DNA of 64,000 nucleotides from JBQTKD01 sp052386455 (GTDB lineage Bacteria; Actinomycetota; Actinomycetes; Sporichthyales; Sporichthyaceae): the NCBI GenBank assembly GCA_052386455.1, contig JBQTKD010000009.1:1-64000 (forward strand), read 5' to 3'. The position numbers and the translations under genes are program-made. Positions 7,679-16,818 of this stretch are shown here, one piece after another. The notes under the pieces are model-generated. The model did not search any database, was not told the DNA's origin, and saw only the letters and a list, made by a program, of their open reading frames with translations. Each line of letters begins with the position of its first letter. Within the stretch, counting starts at the first letter, position 1.

Positions 7679-9091
7679 TCAGGGTTGGAACGCCCACACC
7701 TCACGTCCACCGTTGGCGTCGTACGCGGGGAAGAACAGCCGGCCGCCGAGCGCCGCGAAGTCGGGTGGCCCGGCGAGCAGGAAGGCGTCGAACGTGCCTG
7801 GGCTGATGTCCCCGAGCCGGGTGACCGTCAGTCCGTTGACGCGCCACAGTTCGCGGCCGAACGAAGGATCCTCGGCCACGAAGTAGAGGAAGCCGCCCAG
7901 TTGCGTGAATCGGGCGGGGCTTGAATCTCCCGCTCCGGGACTGATGTTCGCGACCCGGACGGTGGTGATCCCATCGGTGCGCCACAGCTCCCGGCCCCCG
8001 GCAGGCTCGAACGCATTGAAATAGAGGTGGGTGCCGGTGGTGCCGAGTTCGGCTCCTCCCAGGACAAAGGCGTCGACCGCACCGGGATTCGCGTTGAACA
8101 CCCGGGTTGTCGTCGTACCGTTCGTGCGCCACAGTTCGCGGCCGTCGTCTGGATCGGATGCGACGAAGTACAGGTGACCGCCCAGCGGGGTCAGGTTCTG
8201 CGGGGTCGAGGGCGTCGGACCAGGGTTGATGTCCGCCACCCGAACGGTCGTGGTGCCGTCGGTCCGCCACAGTTCTTCGTCTGCACCGAGTTCTGTGGCC
8301 GCGAAGTACAGGAAGTTGCCCAGCAGCGTGAATCCGGTGGGGTTGGAGCTGGCAGAACCCAATCGGACGTCCGACACCCGCGCGGTGCCCCCGGGGGTCC
8401 CGTCCGTTCGCCACACTTCGCGACCGCCGTCGGCCGCGGCGCCGGTAGCCGCGAAATAGAGAGAGCCGTTGAGCGCTCTGAAGCCTTCGGGATCAGAATC
8501 CGCTCCCGCGGGATTGATGTTCGCGACCTGAGCGGTCGTCACACCGTCGGTCCGCCACAGTTCCCGACCGCCGGCCGCGTCGGTGGCGGCGAAGAGCAGG
8601 GAGTTGTTCAACTGCGTCAGCCCGCCGGGGTTGGAGCTCGCCCCCGCGGCGTTGATGTTTGCTACCTGAGTGGTCGTCACACCGTTGGTCCGCCACAGCT
8701 CCCGACCGCCGGCCGCATCGGTCGCCGCGAAGTACAGGAACCCGCCGAGTTCGGCGAAGCCGGCCGGATCCGAGTCGGCCGCGCCTGCGTTGATGTCCAT
8801 CACCTGAGTGGTCGTCACACCGTTGGTCCGCCACAGCTCCCGACCCCCGGCCGCATCGGTCGCCGCGAAGTACAGGAACCCGCCGAATGCGGTGAATCCC
8901 ATCGGATTGGCATCCAACGCCGCAGGGTTGATGTCGGCGATCCGGGTCGGGTTGCCCGGGGTAGCGTGGGCCGAGGCCGAGAGCGCAAGAGCCGCAGCAG
9001 TTGCCGCAGCGGCGGCGCCGTAGCGGCTGCCCCGCCGCCGACGAGTCCCACGACCACTACATCCGAAAGCGGCGTGAACCGTGTGCGCCAT
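7679..9091 (-). CDS. Secreted ELWxxDGT-repeat (beta-propeller-like) protein
   Basis: 470 aa. The ATG at 9091 has GGAGG five bases upstream; an Ala-rich signal peptide ends near SASAHA. The mature part consists of about nine repeats of roughly 48 residues, each with the pattern (L/F)YFAAxDxxGGRELWRTxG(V/T)TT(T)xVxxIN. This ELWxxDGT hyalin-like repeat occurs on extracellular bacterial proteins and probably folds as beta-propeller blades. The first three units are nearly identical in DNA, implying recent duplication. No anchor motif or membrane helix follows, so it is probably released or bound to surface partners. It faces away from the protease operon. Confidence 0.8.
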   Translation of the reverse strand: MAHTVHAAFGCSGRGTRRRRGSRYGAAAAATAAALALSASAHATPGNPTRIADINPAALDANPMGFTAFGGFLYFAATDAAGGRELWRTNGVTTTQVMDINAGAADSDPAGFAELGGFLYFAATDAAGGRELWRTNGVTTTQVANINAAGASSNPGGLTQLNNSLLFAATDAAGGRELWRTDGVTTAQVANINPAGADSDPEGFRALNGSLYFAATGAAADGGREVWRTDGTPGGTARVSDVRLGSASSNPTGFTLLGNFLYFAATELGADEELWRTDGTTTVRVADINPGPTPSTPQNLTPLGGHLYFVASDPDDGRELWRTNGTTTTRVFNANPGAVDAFVLGGAELGTTGTHLYFNAFEPAGGRELWRTDGITTVRVANISPGAGDSSPARFTQLGGFLYFVAEDPSFGRELWRVNGLTVTRLGDISPGTFDAFLLAGPPDFAALGGRLFFPAYDANGGREVWAFQP

Positions 9092-9338
9092 GTCGACCTC
9101 CAAGCCCGGACGAACGCCCAGAAGGACCGGGCGACAGAGCGGATAGTGGCCATGGACGACGGTTTCGACCACCCTTTCAGCGGTATCCGGTGAAGTTCGC
9201 ATGTGCATCCCCGCCGCGGGAGTGCGTTCTGCCCACACCCGCCGGGCGAGCATCACCAGGTGTGCGCGCGGCCTTGTACGCCGCTGTCCCCGCGTTCACC
9301 ATCGCGCTACTCCGTTCGACGATCAGGGGACCAGTGCC
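9092..9338. other. Intergenic region between divergent secreted-protein genes
   Basis: This 247-bp spacer lies between the leftward ELWxxDGT-repeat gene and the rightward protease genes. Open frames here are extensions without ribosome-binding sites. I see no clear promoter hexamers, repeat or RNA gene, although divergent promoters must lie here. Confidence 0.5.
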
Positions 9339-10628
9339 ATGAGAGCTCCGCGGTCACATCGCCGCCACCGCGCACCAGCGCTGGCCGCAGCAGCGCTGCT
9401 GGTCCTGGGCTGCGCGGCGTCGGGCGCGGTTGCCGCACGCCAGGACGTCGTCGCCCCACTGGAGTGCACGGACGTCGACCGAAGCGATCTGGCGCTGACT
9501 CCCGCTCGATTCCTGATCGGATCGATCGTCACGTTCCGGCCCGGCTCCACCGACGCCGACGTCGAGGAGGCCAAGGCCTACGCCACCGCGCAGGGCGGCG
9601 TGCCGTACGCGACCTACCGCTACGCGTTCAAGGGCTTCGCCACGACGCTGACCGCCGAGGCGCTTGCCGGCCTGGCCGACAACCACCGCGTGCTGCGCAT
9701 CGACCCCGAGATCGTCGAGTGCCTCGACCGCCCGATCCGCGGCAAGGCGCCCCAGTCGTCGGCCGGTCCGTCCGCGGCCTCGCTCCCACCGGTCGTCCCG
9801 GCCACGTGGGGCCTGGACCGCATCGATCAGCGGAGCCTGCCCCTGGACGGCTCCTATACGGCGGCCGGCAGCGGCCGCGGGGTCCGCGCCTACGTGGTGG
9901 ACTCCGGAATCCGCGCCGCCCACGAACAGTTCGGCGGCCGCGTGGTCCCGGGGATCGATCTGTATCCGGGCAGCGACGGCACCGAGGACTGCGACGGGCA
10001 CGGCACCCACGTGGCCGGGACGATCGGAGCCGCACGCCTGGGCGTCGCCCCGGAGGTCACCCTCGTCGACGTCCGCACCTTCGACTGCGACGGGACGAGC
10101 CTGCTGAGCACGATCCTGTCCGGACTCGACTGGATCGCCCTGCAGAAGCTGACCGACAACCCCGGGCCGTCGGTGGTCAACCTGAGCCTGGGCGCGGGCG
10201 GCAGTTCGCTGCACGAAGCGGTCGCCGGCCTGCTCGACCTGGGCGTCGTCGTGGTCTCGGCCGCAGGCAACTCCGGCGGCGACGCCTGCGCGGAGACCCC
10301 TGCGGGCAACCGCCGGGCGTTGACCGTCGGTGCCTCCACCCGCCTGGACGCGCGGGCGGGCTTCTCGAACTTCGGGACCTGCGTGGACCTGTTCGCTCCC
10401 GGCGAGGACATCCTGTCCACGTCGTGGACCGACGACGCCGGAGTGGAATACCTCAGCGGAACGTCGATGGCCGCTCCGCACGTGGCGGGCGTGGCAGCCC
10501 AGATCCTGGGCGAGCGCCCGGACCTGACCCCGGCACAGGTGGCCGGACGCATCAAGAACACCGCCACGAAGAAGAAGCTCACGGCCGTCGGCGGGGCACC
10601 CAATCTCCTTCTTTTCTCCACTCTCTGA
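9339..10628 (+). CDS. Secreted subtilisin-like serine protease (S8) 1
   Basis: 429 aa. The ATG follows AGGGGA at eight bases, then a signal peptide (HRAPALAAAALLVLGCAASG), an I9-type propeptide (about 50-125; AKAYATAQGGVPYATYRYAFKGFAT) and the S8 catalytic domain. Triad: Asp in VVDSGIR, His in DGHGTHVAGT, Ser in GTSMAAPHVAG, plus the oxyanion Asn in SAAGNSGG. The size and the cysteine pair around the active site resemble the proteinase K/aqualysin group. It is likely secreted and self-processed. It heads a run of three similar genes on the same strand, 28 and 49 bp apart. Confidence 0.92.
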   Translation: MRAPRSHRRHRAPALAAAALLVLGCAASGAVAARQDVVAPLECTDVDRSDLALTPARFLIGSIVTFRPGSTDADVEEAKAYATAQGGVPYATYRYAFKGFATTLTAEALAGLADNHRVLRIDPEIVECLDRPIRGKAPQSSAGPSAASLPPVVPATWGLDRIDQRSLPLDGSYTAAGSGRGVRAYVVDSGIRAAHEQFGGRVVPGIDLYPGSDGTEDCDGHGTHVAGTIGAARLGVAPEVTLVDVRTFDCDGTSLLSTILSGLDWIALQKLTDNPGPSVVNLSLGAGGSSLHEAVAGLLDLGVVVVSAAGNSGGDACAETPAGNRRALTVGASTRLDARAGFSNFGTCVDLFAPGEDILSTSWTDDAGVEYLSGTSMAAPHVAGVAAQILGERPDLTPAQVAGRIKNTATKKKLTAVGGAPNLLLFSTL

Positions 10629-10656
10629 CGCCGCATCACTCGATTCGAGGTACCCC

Positions 10657-11964
10657 ATGAGACCGCTGCGTCCCAACCGCCGCCGGGCGGTGGCCTGCGC
10701 CCTGGCCGCATCGCTGATTCCGCTGGCCGCAGGCACCTGGGCCGAGGCCGCGGACGTGCCGAGCGCGCTGCCGTGCAACGACTCCACGCCCGTGGACGAC
10801 GGCTACATCGTGACCATGAAGGCGGACCCGGACACCGTCCCGGCCGCCGCGGACAAAAAGGTCCAGAAGGCCGAGGCGATCGCCGAGGTGTTCGGCGGCA
10901 CCGTCTACGCGCGCTACCGGTCGGCCTTCAAGGGATTCGCGGCGACGCTGACGGCGCAGGGCGTCGCCGCACTCCAGGACAACGCCGACGTGGAGCAGAT
11001 CGGGTTGGAGGTCATCCGCTGCCTGGACGAGGTCGGCCCGGCGGCACCAGTCGGCTCGGCGGCCGCGATCAGCCCCGCACCGTGGGGGCTGGACCGGATC
11101 GACCAGCGCACCCTGCCCCTGGACAACGCCTTCACGATCGCCGACGACGCGGGCAAGGGCGTCGAGATCTACATCGTCGACTCCGGGATCCGCAACACCC
11201 ACGTCCAGTTCGCCGGCCGGGTCGCCGGGGGAAAGAACTTCGTGCCCGGCGGCGGAGTGGGCACCGGGGTCGTTCCCGAGGACACCGGCGACTGCGACGG
11301 ACACGGCACGCACGTGGCCGGATCGGCCGGCGCCCGGGACTACGGCGTCGCGGCCGCAGCCACGATCGTTCCGGTGCGGGTGTTCGACTGCGTCGGCACC
11401 ACGTTGAACAGCGTGATCCTGCTGGGCCTGGACTGGATCGCCGGCCAACGCCTCGCAGACCGGGCGGCCGGACTCGCGGACGTACCGGCGGTGGTGAACC
11501 TCAGCCTCGGCGGAGGCTCGCTGCTGCAGACCGCCGTCGGTGGTCTGCTCGATCTCGGGTTCACCGTCGTGGTCGCCGCGGGTAACGACAGTACCGCCAC
11601 TACCGTCGTCGACTCCTGCGACGTTTCACCGGCGGGCGTTCGCCGTGCCCTGACGGTGGCCGCATCCACCAGCGAGGACGTCCGCGCCGACTTCTCCAAC
11701 GGCGGGCCGTGCGTGGACCTCTTCGCCCCGGGTGTGGAGATCGCCTCGACCTCCTCGCGCAGCGACACAGGGATCGAGTACCTCGACGGTACTTCGATGG
11801 CCGCCCCACACGTCGCGGGAGCTGCGGCGGTGTACCTCGGGTCCAACCCCGCCGCCTCGCCCTACGAGGTGGCCAACCACCTCAAGCAACGGGCCACGCG
11901 CAACGTCGTCTCCGCGGGCGGTGCGACGCCGAACCTCCTGCTTTACGTGGGGCCCACCGACTGA
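10657..11964 (+). CDS. Secreted subtilisin-like serine protease (S8) 2
   Basis: 435 aa. A signal peptide (RRAVACALAASLIPLAAGTWAEA) is followed by an I9-like propeptide with GTVYARYRSAFKGFAATLT and an S8 domain with Asp in IVDSGIR, His in DGHGTHVAGS, oxyanion Asn in VAAGNDS and Ser in GTSMAAPHVAG. The start has GAGG six bases upstream. It is clearly a paralogue of the preceding gene, with the same APWGLDRIDQRxLPLD linker between propeptide and catalytic domain, so the pair probably arose by tandem duplication and is co-transcribed. Confidence 0.92.
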   Translation: MRPLRPNRRRAVACALAASLIPLAAGTWAEAADVPSALPCNDSTPVDDGYIVTMKADPDTVPAAADKKVQKAEAIAEVFGGTVYARYRSAFKGFAATLTAQGVAALQDNADVEQIGLEVIRCLDEVGPAAPVGSAAAISPAPWGLDRIDQRTLPLDNAFTIADDAGKGVEIYIVDSGIRNTHVQFAGRVAGGKNFVPGGGVGTGVVPEDTGDCDGHGTHVAGSAGARDYGVAAAATIVPVRVFDCVGTTLNSVILLGLDWIAGQRLADRAAGLADVPAVVNLSLGGGSLLQTAVGGLLDLGFTVVVAAGNDSTATTVVDSCDVSPAGVRRALTVAASTSEDVRADFSNGGPCVDLFAPGVEIASTSSRSDTGIEYLDGTSMAAPHVAGAAAVYLGSNPAASPYEVANHLKQRATRNVVSAGGATPNLLLYVGPTD

Positions 11965-12013
11965 TTGATCGTCAGGTGATGCCCGTCGGTGTGCTTCGAG
12001 AAGGGAACGTTGA

Positions 12014-13300
12014 ATGGCCAGCAGACAGCACCCCCCACGGAGGCGGTCGTCCGCACTCCGGAGATCTGGGGCCGCGGCGTTCGCAGCGATCCTGGCGACG
12101 ACGTCCGGTGGTGTTGCCTGGGCACAACCGCAGGAGTCTTCGCTCGCGGAACTGCCCTGTCTCGACCACACTCGGGTGGCCGACAGATTCGTCGTCACCC
12201 TCGCTCCGAGCGCCGGAGCCACTCAACAGGATCTGCTGGAGCAGTTCGCCAACAACAACGGCCGGGTCTACGCCAGTTATCGGTTCGCGTTTCGTGGCTT
12301 TGCGGCCAGTCTGACGCCGGCCGGGCTGACCGCTCTCGGGCAGAGCTCGTCCGTTGCCCGCATCGACGCCGAGACGGTGCAGTGCCTGGACTCGACCGCC
12401 GTCGAGTCGAGGGCGTCGGCCCGGGCCGTCGCGCCATGGGGCCTCGATCGCATCGACCAGCAGGCGTTGCCGCTCGACGGGACCTATCGCAGCGCCACAA
12501 ACGGCGCCGGGGTATACGTCTACGTGGTCGACTCCGGCATTCGCCGCTCCCACGAGGACTTCGATGGCCCGATCCTGTCCGGAGCGGGCCTGGTACCCGG
12601 TTCGAGCGGGACCGACGACTGCGACGGGCACGGCACCGCCGTGTCCGGCATCGTCGCAGGCACCCGGTACGGGGTGGCCCCGGCCGCGGCCATCGTTCCC
12701 GTTCGCGTCTTCGACTGCACCGGGGCCAGCACCGCCAGCGTCGTGCTTTCGGGCCTCGACTGGGTGGCCCAGCACATCGCGGCCGAGCGAGCCGGCAACC
12801 CCGCTCTCCCCGCCGTGGCCAATCTGAGTTTCGCCGGTCCCGGAAGTGTGCTCAACGCAGCCGTCGCAGGGCTGATCGACCAGGGCGTCGCCGTGGTCGC
12901 GGCCGCCGGAAACGTCGAGCCCGATCCCGCCACCGGGGACTTCCCGGACCCGGACGATGCGTGCGACCAGACGCCGGCCGGCGTGCGGCGAGCCATCACC
13001 GTCGGCGCCGTTACGCACCGGGACACCCGGGCGGCTTTTTCCAACGCCGGGAACTGCGTGGACCTCTTCGCCCCCGGCGAGCGCGTCCCCACCCTGTCGT
13101 GGCGCAGCGACTCCGGGATCCTGATGGCTTCCGGCACCTCGATCGCCGCTCCCCACGTGGCCGGTGTCGCCGCGCAGTACCTGGCGGACAACCCGACTGC
13201 CGCCCCCAACGATGTCGCCGAACGCATCGAGCGTCGAGCCGCCCGGGGGATGCTGACCGACGTCAGGGGATCGGCGAACCTGCTGGTGAACGCCGAGTAG
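12014..13300 (+). CDS. Secreted subtilisin-like serine protease (S8) 3
   Basis: 428 aa, third tandem paralogue. A twin-Arg-containing but otherwise ordinary signal region (RRRSSALRRSGAAAFAAILA) is followed by a propeptide with NNGRVYASYRFAFRGFAASLT and a catalytic domain with Asp in VVDSGIR, His in DGHGTAVSGI (the usual His-Val after Thr is Ala-Val here), Asn in AAAGNVE and Ser in GTSIAAPHVAG. All triad residues are present. AAGGGAA precedes the ATG. The last 38 bases overlap, on the opposite strand, the 3' end of the next subtilase gene. Confidence 0.9.
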   Translation: MASRQHPPRRRSSALRRSGAAAFAAILATTSGGVAWAQPQESSLAELPCLDHTRVADRFVVTLAPSAGATQQDLLEQFANNNGRVYASYRFAFRGFAASLTPAGLTALGQSSSVARIDAETVQCLDSTAVESRASARAVAPWGLDRIDQQALPLDGTYRSATNGAGVYVYVVDSGIRRSHEDFDGPILSGAGLVPGSSGTDDCDGHGTAVSGIVAGTRYGVAPAAAIVPVRVFDCTGASTASVVLSGLDWVAQHIAAERAGNPALPAVANLSFAGPGSVLNAAVAGLIDQGVAVVAAAGNVEPDPATGDFPDPDDACDQTPAGVRRAITVGAVTHRDTRAAFSNAGNCVDLFAPGERVPTLSWRSDSGILMASGTSIAAPHVAGVAAQYLADNPTAAPNDVAERIERRAARGMLTDVRGSANLLVNAE

Positions 13301-15128
13301 CCAGTGCGCGCGGCGGGTCCTCGGCAGAGCCGCCGGCCGCCGGTGCGCGTTGCGGGCCTTCCCCGGCCCGGACGATCGGCGGGGCGGGCTCCGGGCCTCG
13401 ATCCCCGGCCGCGGCGACGACCGTGGTGGTTTCGGTCGCAGTGCTGTTCGTTGGATCGACGTCGAGACTGTCCAACGCCCGGACCGTTGCCGTGTTCGCC
13501 AACGTCCCCGCGCTGCTCGAGGTGAAGATCCTGACGACCACCGTGACCGTGCCACCAACGGCCAGCGTGGCCGTATCGCAGGTGACAACCCCCACGTTCT
13601 CGCCGCAGGACACGGCCGGGTCGCCAGACACCGCCTCGACGAACCGAACGCCCGCGGGAAGGAGATCGACTAGTCGGACGCGTGCGGCCGGGTCCGGTCC
13701 CCGATTGGCGACGGTCAGCGTGTAGGCCAACGGCGCGAGCACGCTGACCGGGTCCGCACTGTCCCGCTTCGTCAGGGCGAGATCGGCGAAACTGGCGAGG
13801 AACAGGAGCCGATCCGGCGAGGCCGCGCCGCGATCGCCGATCACCGGCAGACTCGCCGTCGCCGGGCTGGTGGCGGTGCCGACGAGCGCCTCGACGACGG
13901 CGGCTGGAGCGGCTGTGGGGATCCGTTCCAGCGCGGCCGCGGCGGCACCGGCGGCGTGGGCCGCGGCCATCGACGTGCCGGACAGGGTGCAGGACGCGGC
14001 GCCCGCGGCGCACCCGAACCCTGCGACGCCGGGCCAGGCGCCGGGAATCGCAGTACCGGGTGCGAACAGGTCGATGCACGACCCGAAGTTCGAGGCGGCC
14101 GTGGAGGAGACGAACCCCCGCTGGTCGGTCGCTGGATTGCTCCACCCCACGGTCAACACGCCGGCGAAGCCACCCGGGCCGAACCCGCAGGCGTTGTTGT
14201 TCTGGTTGCCGGCCGCGGCGACGACCGTCACCCCGTCCGCGATCAGCCGTTCGGCGGCAAGGTGCAGCCCGCTCTCTGGTGCGGTCAAGCTGAAGTTGGC
14301 GACGGCGGGCTCGCCCGCGAGGTGATCGCCGATCGTCCAGTCGATGCCCGCGACGACGCGGTCCATCGGCGTAGTCGCCGAGGTGTCGAACGTCTTCACG
14401 GGAATCAGCGTCGCTCCCTTGGCCACCCCGTACGTCTGCCCGCCGACCACGCTCGCCACGTGCGTACCGTGGCCCAGCGAATCGGTCTGCGCACTGCCCC
14501 CTACCGTGCTGTGGCCGCCGGCGACTCGGGTGGCGAATTCGGTGGAGATCGGCTCGATACCGCTGTCGACGACGTAGACCGCAACCCCCGTTCCGTAGTC
14601 GAAGTGTGTGAACGTGGTGCTCAACGGCTGAGCGCGCTGATCGATCCGGTCGAGCCCGCTCGGGGCGGGCGACTGAACGGCGTCGTTGCCCGCGCCTCCG
14701 GCGAGGCACGCGAACGTGTTCGGCACCACGGACACCACATTCGCCAAACCCTTGAGCTTGTCGATCTTCGCTTGCATGTTGTCGACATCTACATCGTCTG
14801 CAACGAAGGCCTTGACGGCCCGGAACACCCGCCCGCCATCCACCGAGACGGCGGGCGGTAGCACGTTCGGAGGAGTCGGCGGAGCTTCGGCCGCGGCGAT
14901 CGCGTCGTCGATGTCGTCGTCTGTCGCGTCGGCGGCGAGGTAGACGATGTACTCGCCTGGAACGTCGGCCAAGGCTCCGGGACAGGAGAAGGGGGCGACG
15001 GTGGCCGATTCACCGACGTCCGATCGCGCGGCGGCCGGAGCGACTGCCGCGCACAGACCCGCGACGACGGCGACCGCCAAACCGGTGGCCCATCGTGGGT
15101 GGCGCAGGCCCCATCCGACGCCGGCCAT
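13263..15128 (-). CDS. Secreted subtilisin-like protease (S8) 4 with DUF11 domain
   Basis: 621 aa, convergent with the other three proteases. The start is taken at the ATG at 15128, just before the signal peptide (GLAVAVVAGLCAAVAPAAA); its ribosome site is weak (GGGGG). A propeptide (about 48-130) is followed by an S8 domain with Asp in VVDSGIEP, His in SLGHGTHVAS, oxyanion Asn in AAAGNQNN and Ser in GTSMAAAHAAG, where the usual Pro after Ala is Ala. Residues about 455-570 form a DUF11 beta-sandwich (LALTKRDSADPVS...YTLTVANRGPDPA), a surface-protein module absent from the other three. The C-terminus is low-complexity Pro/Ala/Arg with no anchor. It is more diverged than the tandem trio, so probably older. 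Confidence 0.85.
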   Translation of the reverse strand: MAGVGWGLRHPRWATGLAVAVVAGLCAAVAPAAARSDVGESATVAPFSCPGALADVPGEYIVYLAADATDDDIDDAIAAAEAPPTPPNVLPPAVSVDGGRVFRAVKAFVADDVDVDNMQAKIDKLKGLANVVSVVPNTFACLAGGAGNDAVQSPAPSGLDRIDQRAQPLSTTFTHFDYGTGVAVYVVDSGIEPISTEFATRVAGGHSTVGGSAQTDSLGHGTHVASVVGGQTYGVAKGATLIPVKTFDTSATTPMDRVVAGIDWTIGDHLAGEPAVANFSLTAPESGLHLAAERLIADGVTVVAAAGNQNNNACGFGPGGFAGVLTVGWSNPATDQRGFVSSTAASNFGSCIDLFAPGTAIPGAWPGVAGFGCAAGAASCTLSGTSMAAAHAAGAAAAALERIPTAAPAAVVEALVGTATSPATASLPVIGDRGAASPDRLLFLASFADLALTKRDSADPVSVLAPLAYTLTVANRGPDPAARVRLVDLLPAGVRFVEAVSGDPAVSCGENVGVVTCDTATLAVGGTVTVVVRIFTSSSAGTLANTATVRALDSLDVDPTNSTATETTTVVAAAGDRGPEPAPPIVRAGEGPQRAPAAGGSAEDPPRALATRRSPAGSPIP

Positions 15129-15269
15129 CGAAAACCCCCGCGGTCCAGAAGCGAAGAGCACGCCGGACGATTCCGACGGATCGCCCGATCTAGCCACGCC
15201 CTCGGCGGACAGGGCCACCGCTCTGGGCCAGGCGGGTGAGACCTGCTCACCGGGCTAGCCGGAGAGGCG

Positions 15270-15692
15270 CTACGGCAGTACTGGAAAGCCCTCCCGTTGC
15301 GCGGCCTCGCGCAACCGTTGGTCGAGGCAGACGAACTCCAGCGAGTCCGGCCGACCTTCGGCCGCTGCGATGGCCGCCGCGAGCTGCAGCGCATCGGCTG
15401 CGCGCAGCGGATGGGTGCGCAGCAGCCGGCGGGCGGTGCGCCGTACCGAGTCCACGGGCTGGATCTCGTGCCATTCGGCCAGTTGGTCGTCCAGGCGCCC
15501 GAGGGCGGTGTGCAGGTCCGCGCCGGTCAAGGATCCCTCGCGTTCCAGCCGGGCCAGGGCGGAGGTGCACTCGGTGGTCGTCCCCCACCACACCAGACCG
15601 ATCGGGTCGGCGCGGAGCAGGTCCTGCACGGTCGCGGTGTCGGCCTCGGCCACCAGCAGCGGCAGGACCGCCGAGCTGTCCCAGAACCTCAT
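15270..15692 (-). CDS. vapC: VapC-type PIN-domain ribonuclease toxin
   Basis: 140 aa, usual PIN length. Acidic residues that would bind Mg2+ are visible in order: Asp5 (FWDSSAV), Glu in TTECTSAL (about 41), Asp in RAADALQLAAA (about 99) and Asp in VCLDQRL (about 124). VapC toxins cleave tRNA or rRNA and are neutralised by the partner antitoxin. Its ATG overlaps the antitoxin stop by four bases (ATGA), so the antitoxin is made first, as in classical pairs. Confidence 0.88.
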   Translation of the reverse strand: MRFWDSSAVLPLLVAEADTATVQDLLRADPIGLVWWGTTTECTSALARLEREGSLTGADLHTALGRLDDQLAEWHEIQPVDSVRRTARRLLRTHPLRAADALQLAAAIAAAEGRPDSLEFVCLDQRLREAAQREGFPVLP

Positions 15693-15979
15693 CGCCCGTC
15701 GCGGCGTTCGGCGAGCAGCGCCTGCAGCGCACTGGCGCCCGCCGCAGGACGAGGCGGCTCGGTCAGGCCCGGCCCGGTTGCCGGCCGGTTGGCCACCTGG
15801 ATCAGGCCCGCGCGTTGCAGTCGGACCAGGCGACCCTCCGGGTCGGGTCCGGCGACGACGGATTCCAGCCGCGCGACCGGTGAGCCGCGATCCAGAATCA
15901 ACACGGACTCGCCCGCACGCACGCGGTCGATCAGCGCGCTGAGCCGGTTCTTCGCCTCGCTAATAGTGGCCGTCAACAT
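15689..15979 (-). CDS. vapB: Phd/YefM-type antitoxin of a VapBC pair
   Basis: 96 aa. The N-terminal half is a Phd/YefM DNA-binding fold (TATISEAKNRLSALIDRVRAGE, here TATISEAKNRLSAL and IDRVRAGESVLILDRG). The C-terminal half is flexible and Pro/Ala-rich, the part expected to wrap the toxin. It is transcribed leaderless from TATTAT, six bases before the ATG. The palindrome over the promoter suggests autorepression by the complex. Confidence 0.85.
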   Translation of the reverse strand: MLTATISEAKNRLSALIDRVRAGESVLILDRGSPVARLESVVAGPDPEGRLVRLQRAGLIQVANRPATGPGLTEPPRPAAGASALQALLAERRDGR

Positions 15980-15996
15980 CTGGCCATAATAGCCAG
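15980..15996 (-). promoter_or_regulatory. vapBC promoter/operator palindrome
   Basis: Reading leftward, CTGGC-TATTATG-GCCAG forms an inverted repeat with the -10 hexamer TATTAT (complement of 15986-15991) at its centre, directly abutting the ATG. An occupied operator would block the promoter fully. A further CTGGCC half-site lies just upstream (16004-16010). Confidence 0.6.
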
Positions 15997-16035
15997 TCCG
16001 ACTAGGCCAGTTCTAGCGCTTGGAGTGGAGCGCCG

Positions 16036-16818
16036 TCAGAAACCCGAGGCGTCCAGGTAGGCGTTCCAGAGCGGTTGGCCGACGAACAAACCGAGCGCGG
16101 TGCCGATCAGCATGAACGGCCCGAAGGGCAGGGCGGTCTTTCGCCCCGCCCTGCCGAGGGTCATCATCGCCACCCCGACGAGGGCGCCGACGGCGAAGCC
16201 GGACAGCAGCCCGACGAGGGAGGCGCCCCAGCCGATCCAGCCGAGCAGCAGCCCGAGCGTGGGGGCCAGGACGACGTCGCCGAAGCCCATGCCGCGGCCA
16301 CCGGTGAAGAACCAGAGGAACCAGAACAGGCCGCCCCAGACCAGCGCGCTGAGCAGGGAGACCTCGAGCGGATCCCAACCGTCGCGGACGCCGGCGATCG
16401 CGAGCAGGCACGCCGTGATCGGGATGGCCGGGACGGTCAGCACGAACGGCAGGCGCTGGTGTTCGAGGTCGATCGCGGCGAGCGCGATTCCCAACGCGGC
16501 GAGGAAAAGCACCGCCGGCAGGCGTGCGTCGTCGAAGCGGGCGGCCAGCACCGCGAACGCGCCGGCGGTGCCGGCCTCGATCAGCGGGTAGCGCGCCGAG
16601 ATCGGCGTCGAGCAGTTCCGGCAGCGGCCCTTGAGCAGAATCCAGGACAGCACCGGGACGTTGTCCCGCGCCTTGATCCGGTGCCCGCAGCCGGGGCAGG
16701 ACGAGGGCGGGTGCGCGACCGACTCGCCCCTCGGGACGCGGTGGATGACCACGTTGAGGAACGAGCCGATCAGCAGGCCCAGGACCGTGCTGAACCCGAC
16801 GATCAGTCCCGTGTTCAC
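16036..16818 (-). CDS. pilD: Prepilin peptidase (type IV pilus, A24 aspartic protease)
   Basis: 260 aa, polytopic inner-membrane enzyme that cleaves class III prepilin leaders after Gly and N-methylates the new N-terminus. The methylase-domain zinc cysteines are both present (CPGCGH at about 42-47, CRNCST at about 66-71). Catalytic Asp residues are in AIDLEHQRLP (about 114) and in the GMGFGDV motif (about 180). Up to eight membrane segments are visible. The start is GTG at 16818 overlapping the previous stop (GTGA), so it is coupled to the LPDTG protein. It is the expected processing enzyme for all prepilins in this window. Confidence 0.95.
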   Translation of the reverse strand: MNTGLIVGFSTVLGLLIGSFLNVVIHRVPRGESVAHPPSSCPGCGHRIKARDNVPVLSWILLKGRCRNCSTPISARYPLIEAGTAGAFAVLAARFDDARLPAVLFLAALGIALAAIDLEHQRLPFVLTVPAIPITACLLAIAGVRDGWDPLEVSLLSALVWGGLFWFLWFFTGGRGMGFGDVVLAPTLGLLLGWIGWGASLVGLLSGFAVGALVGVAMMTLGRAGRKTALPFGPFMLIGTALGLFVGQPLWNAYLDASGF

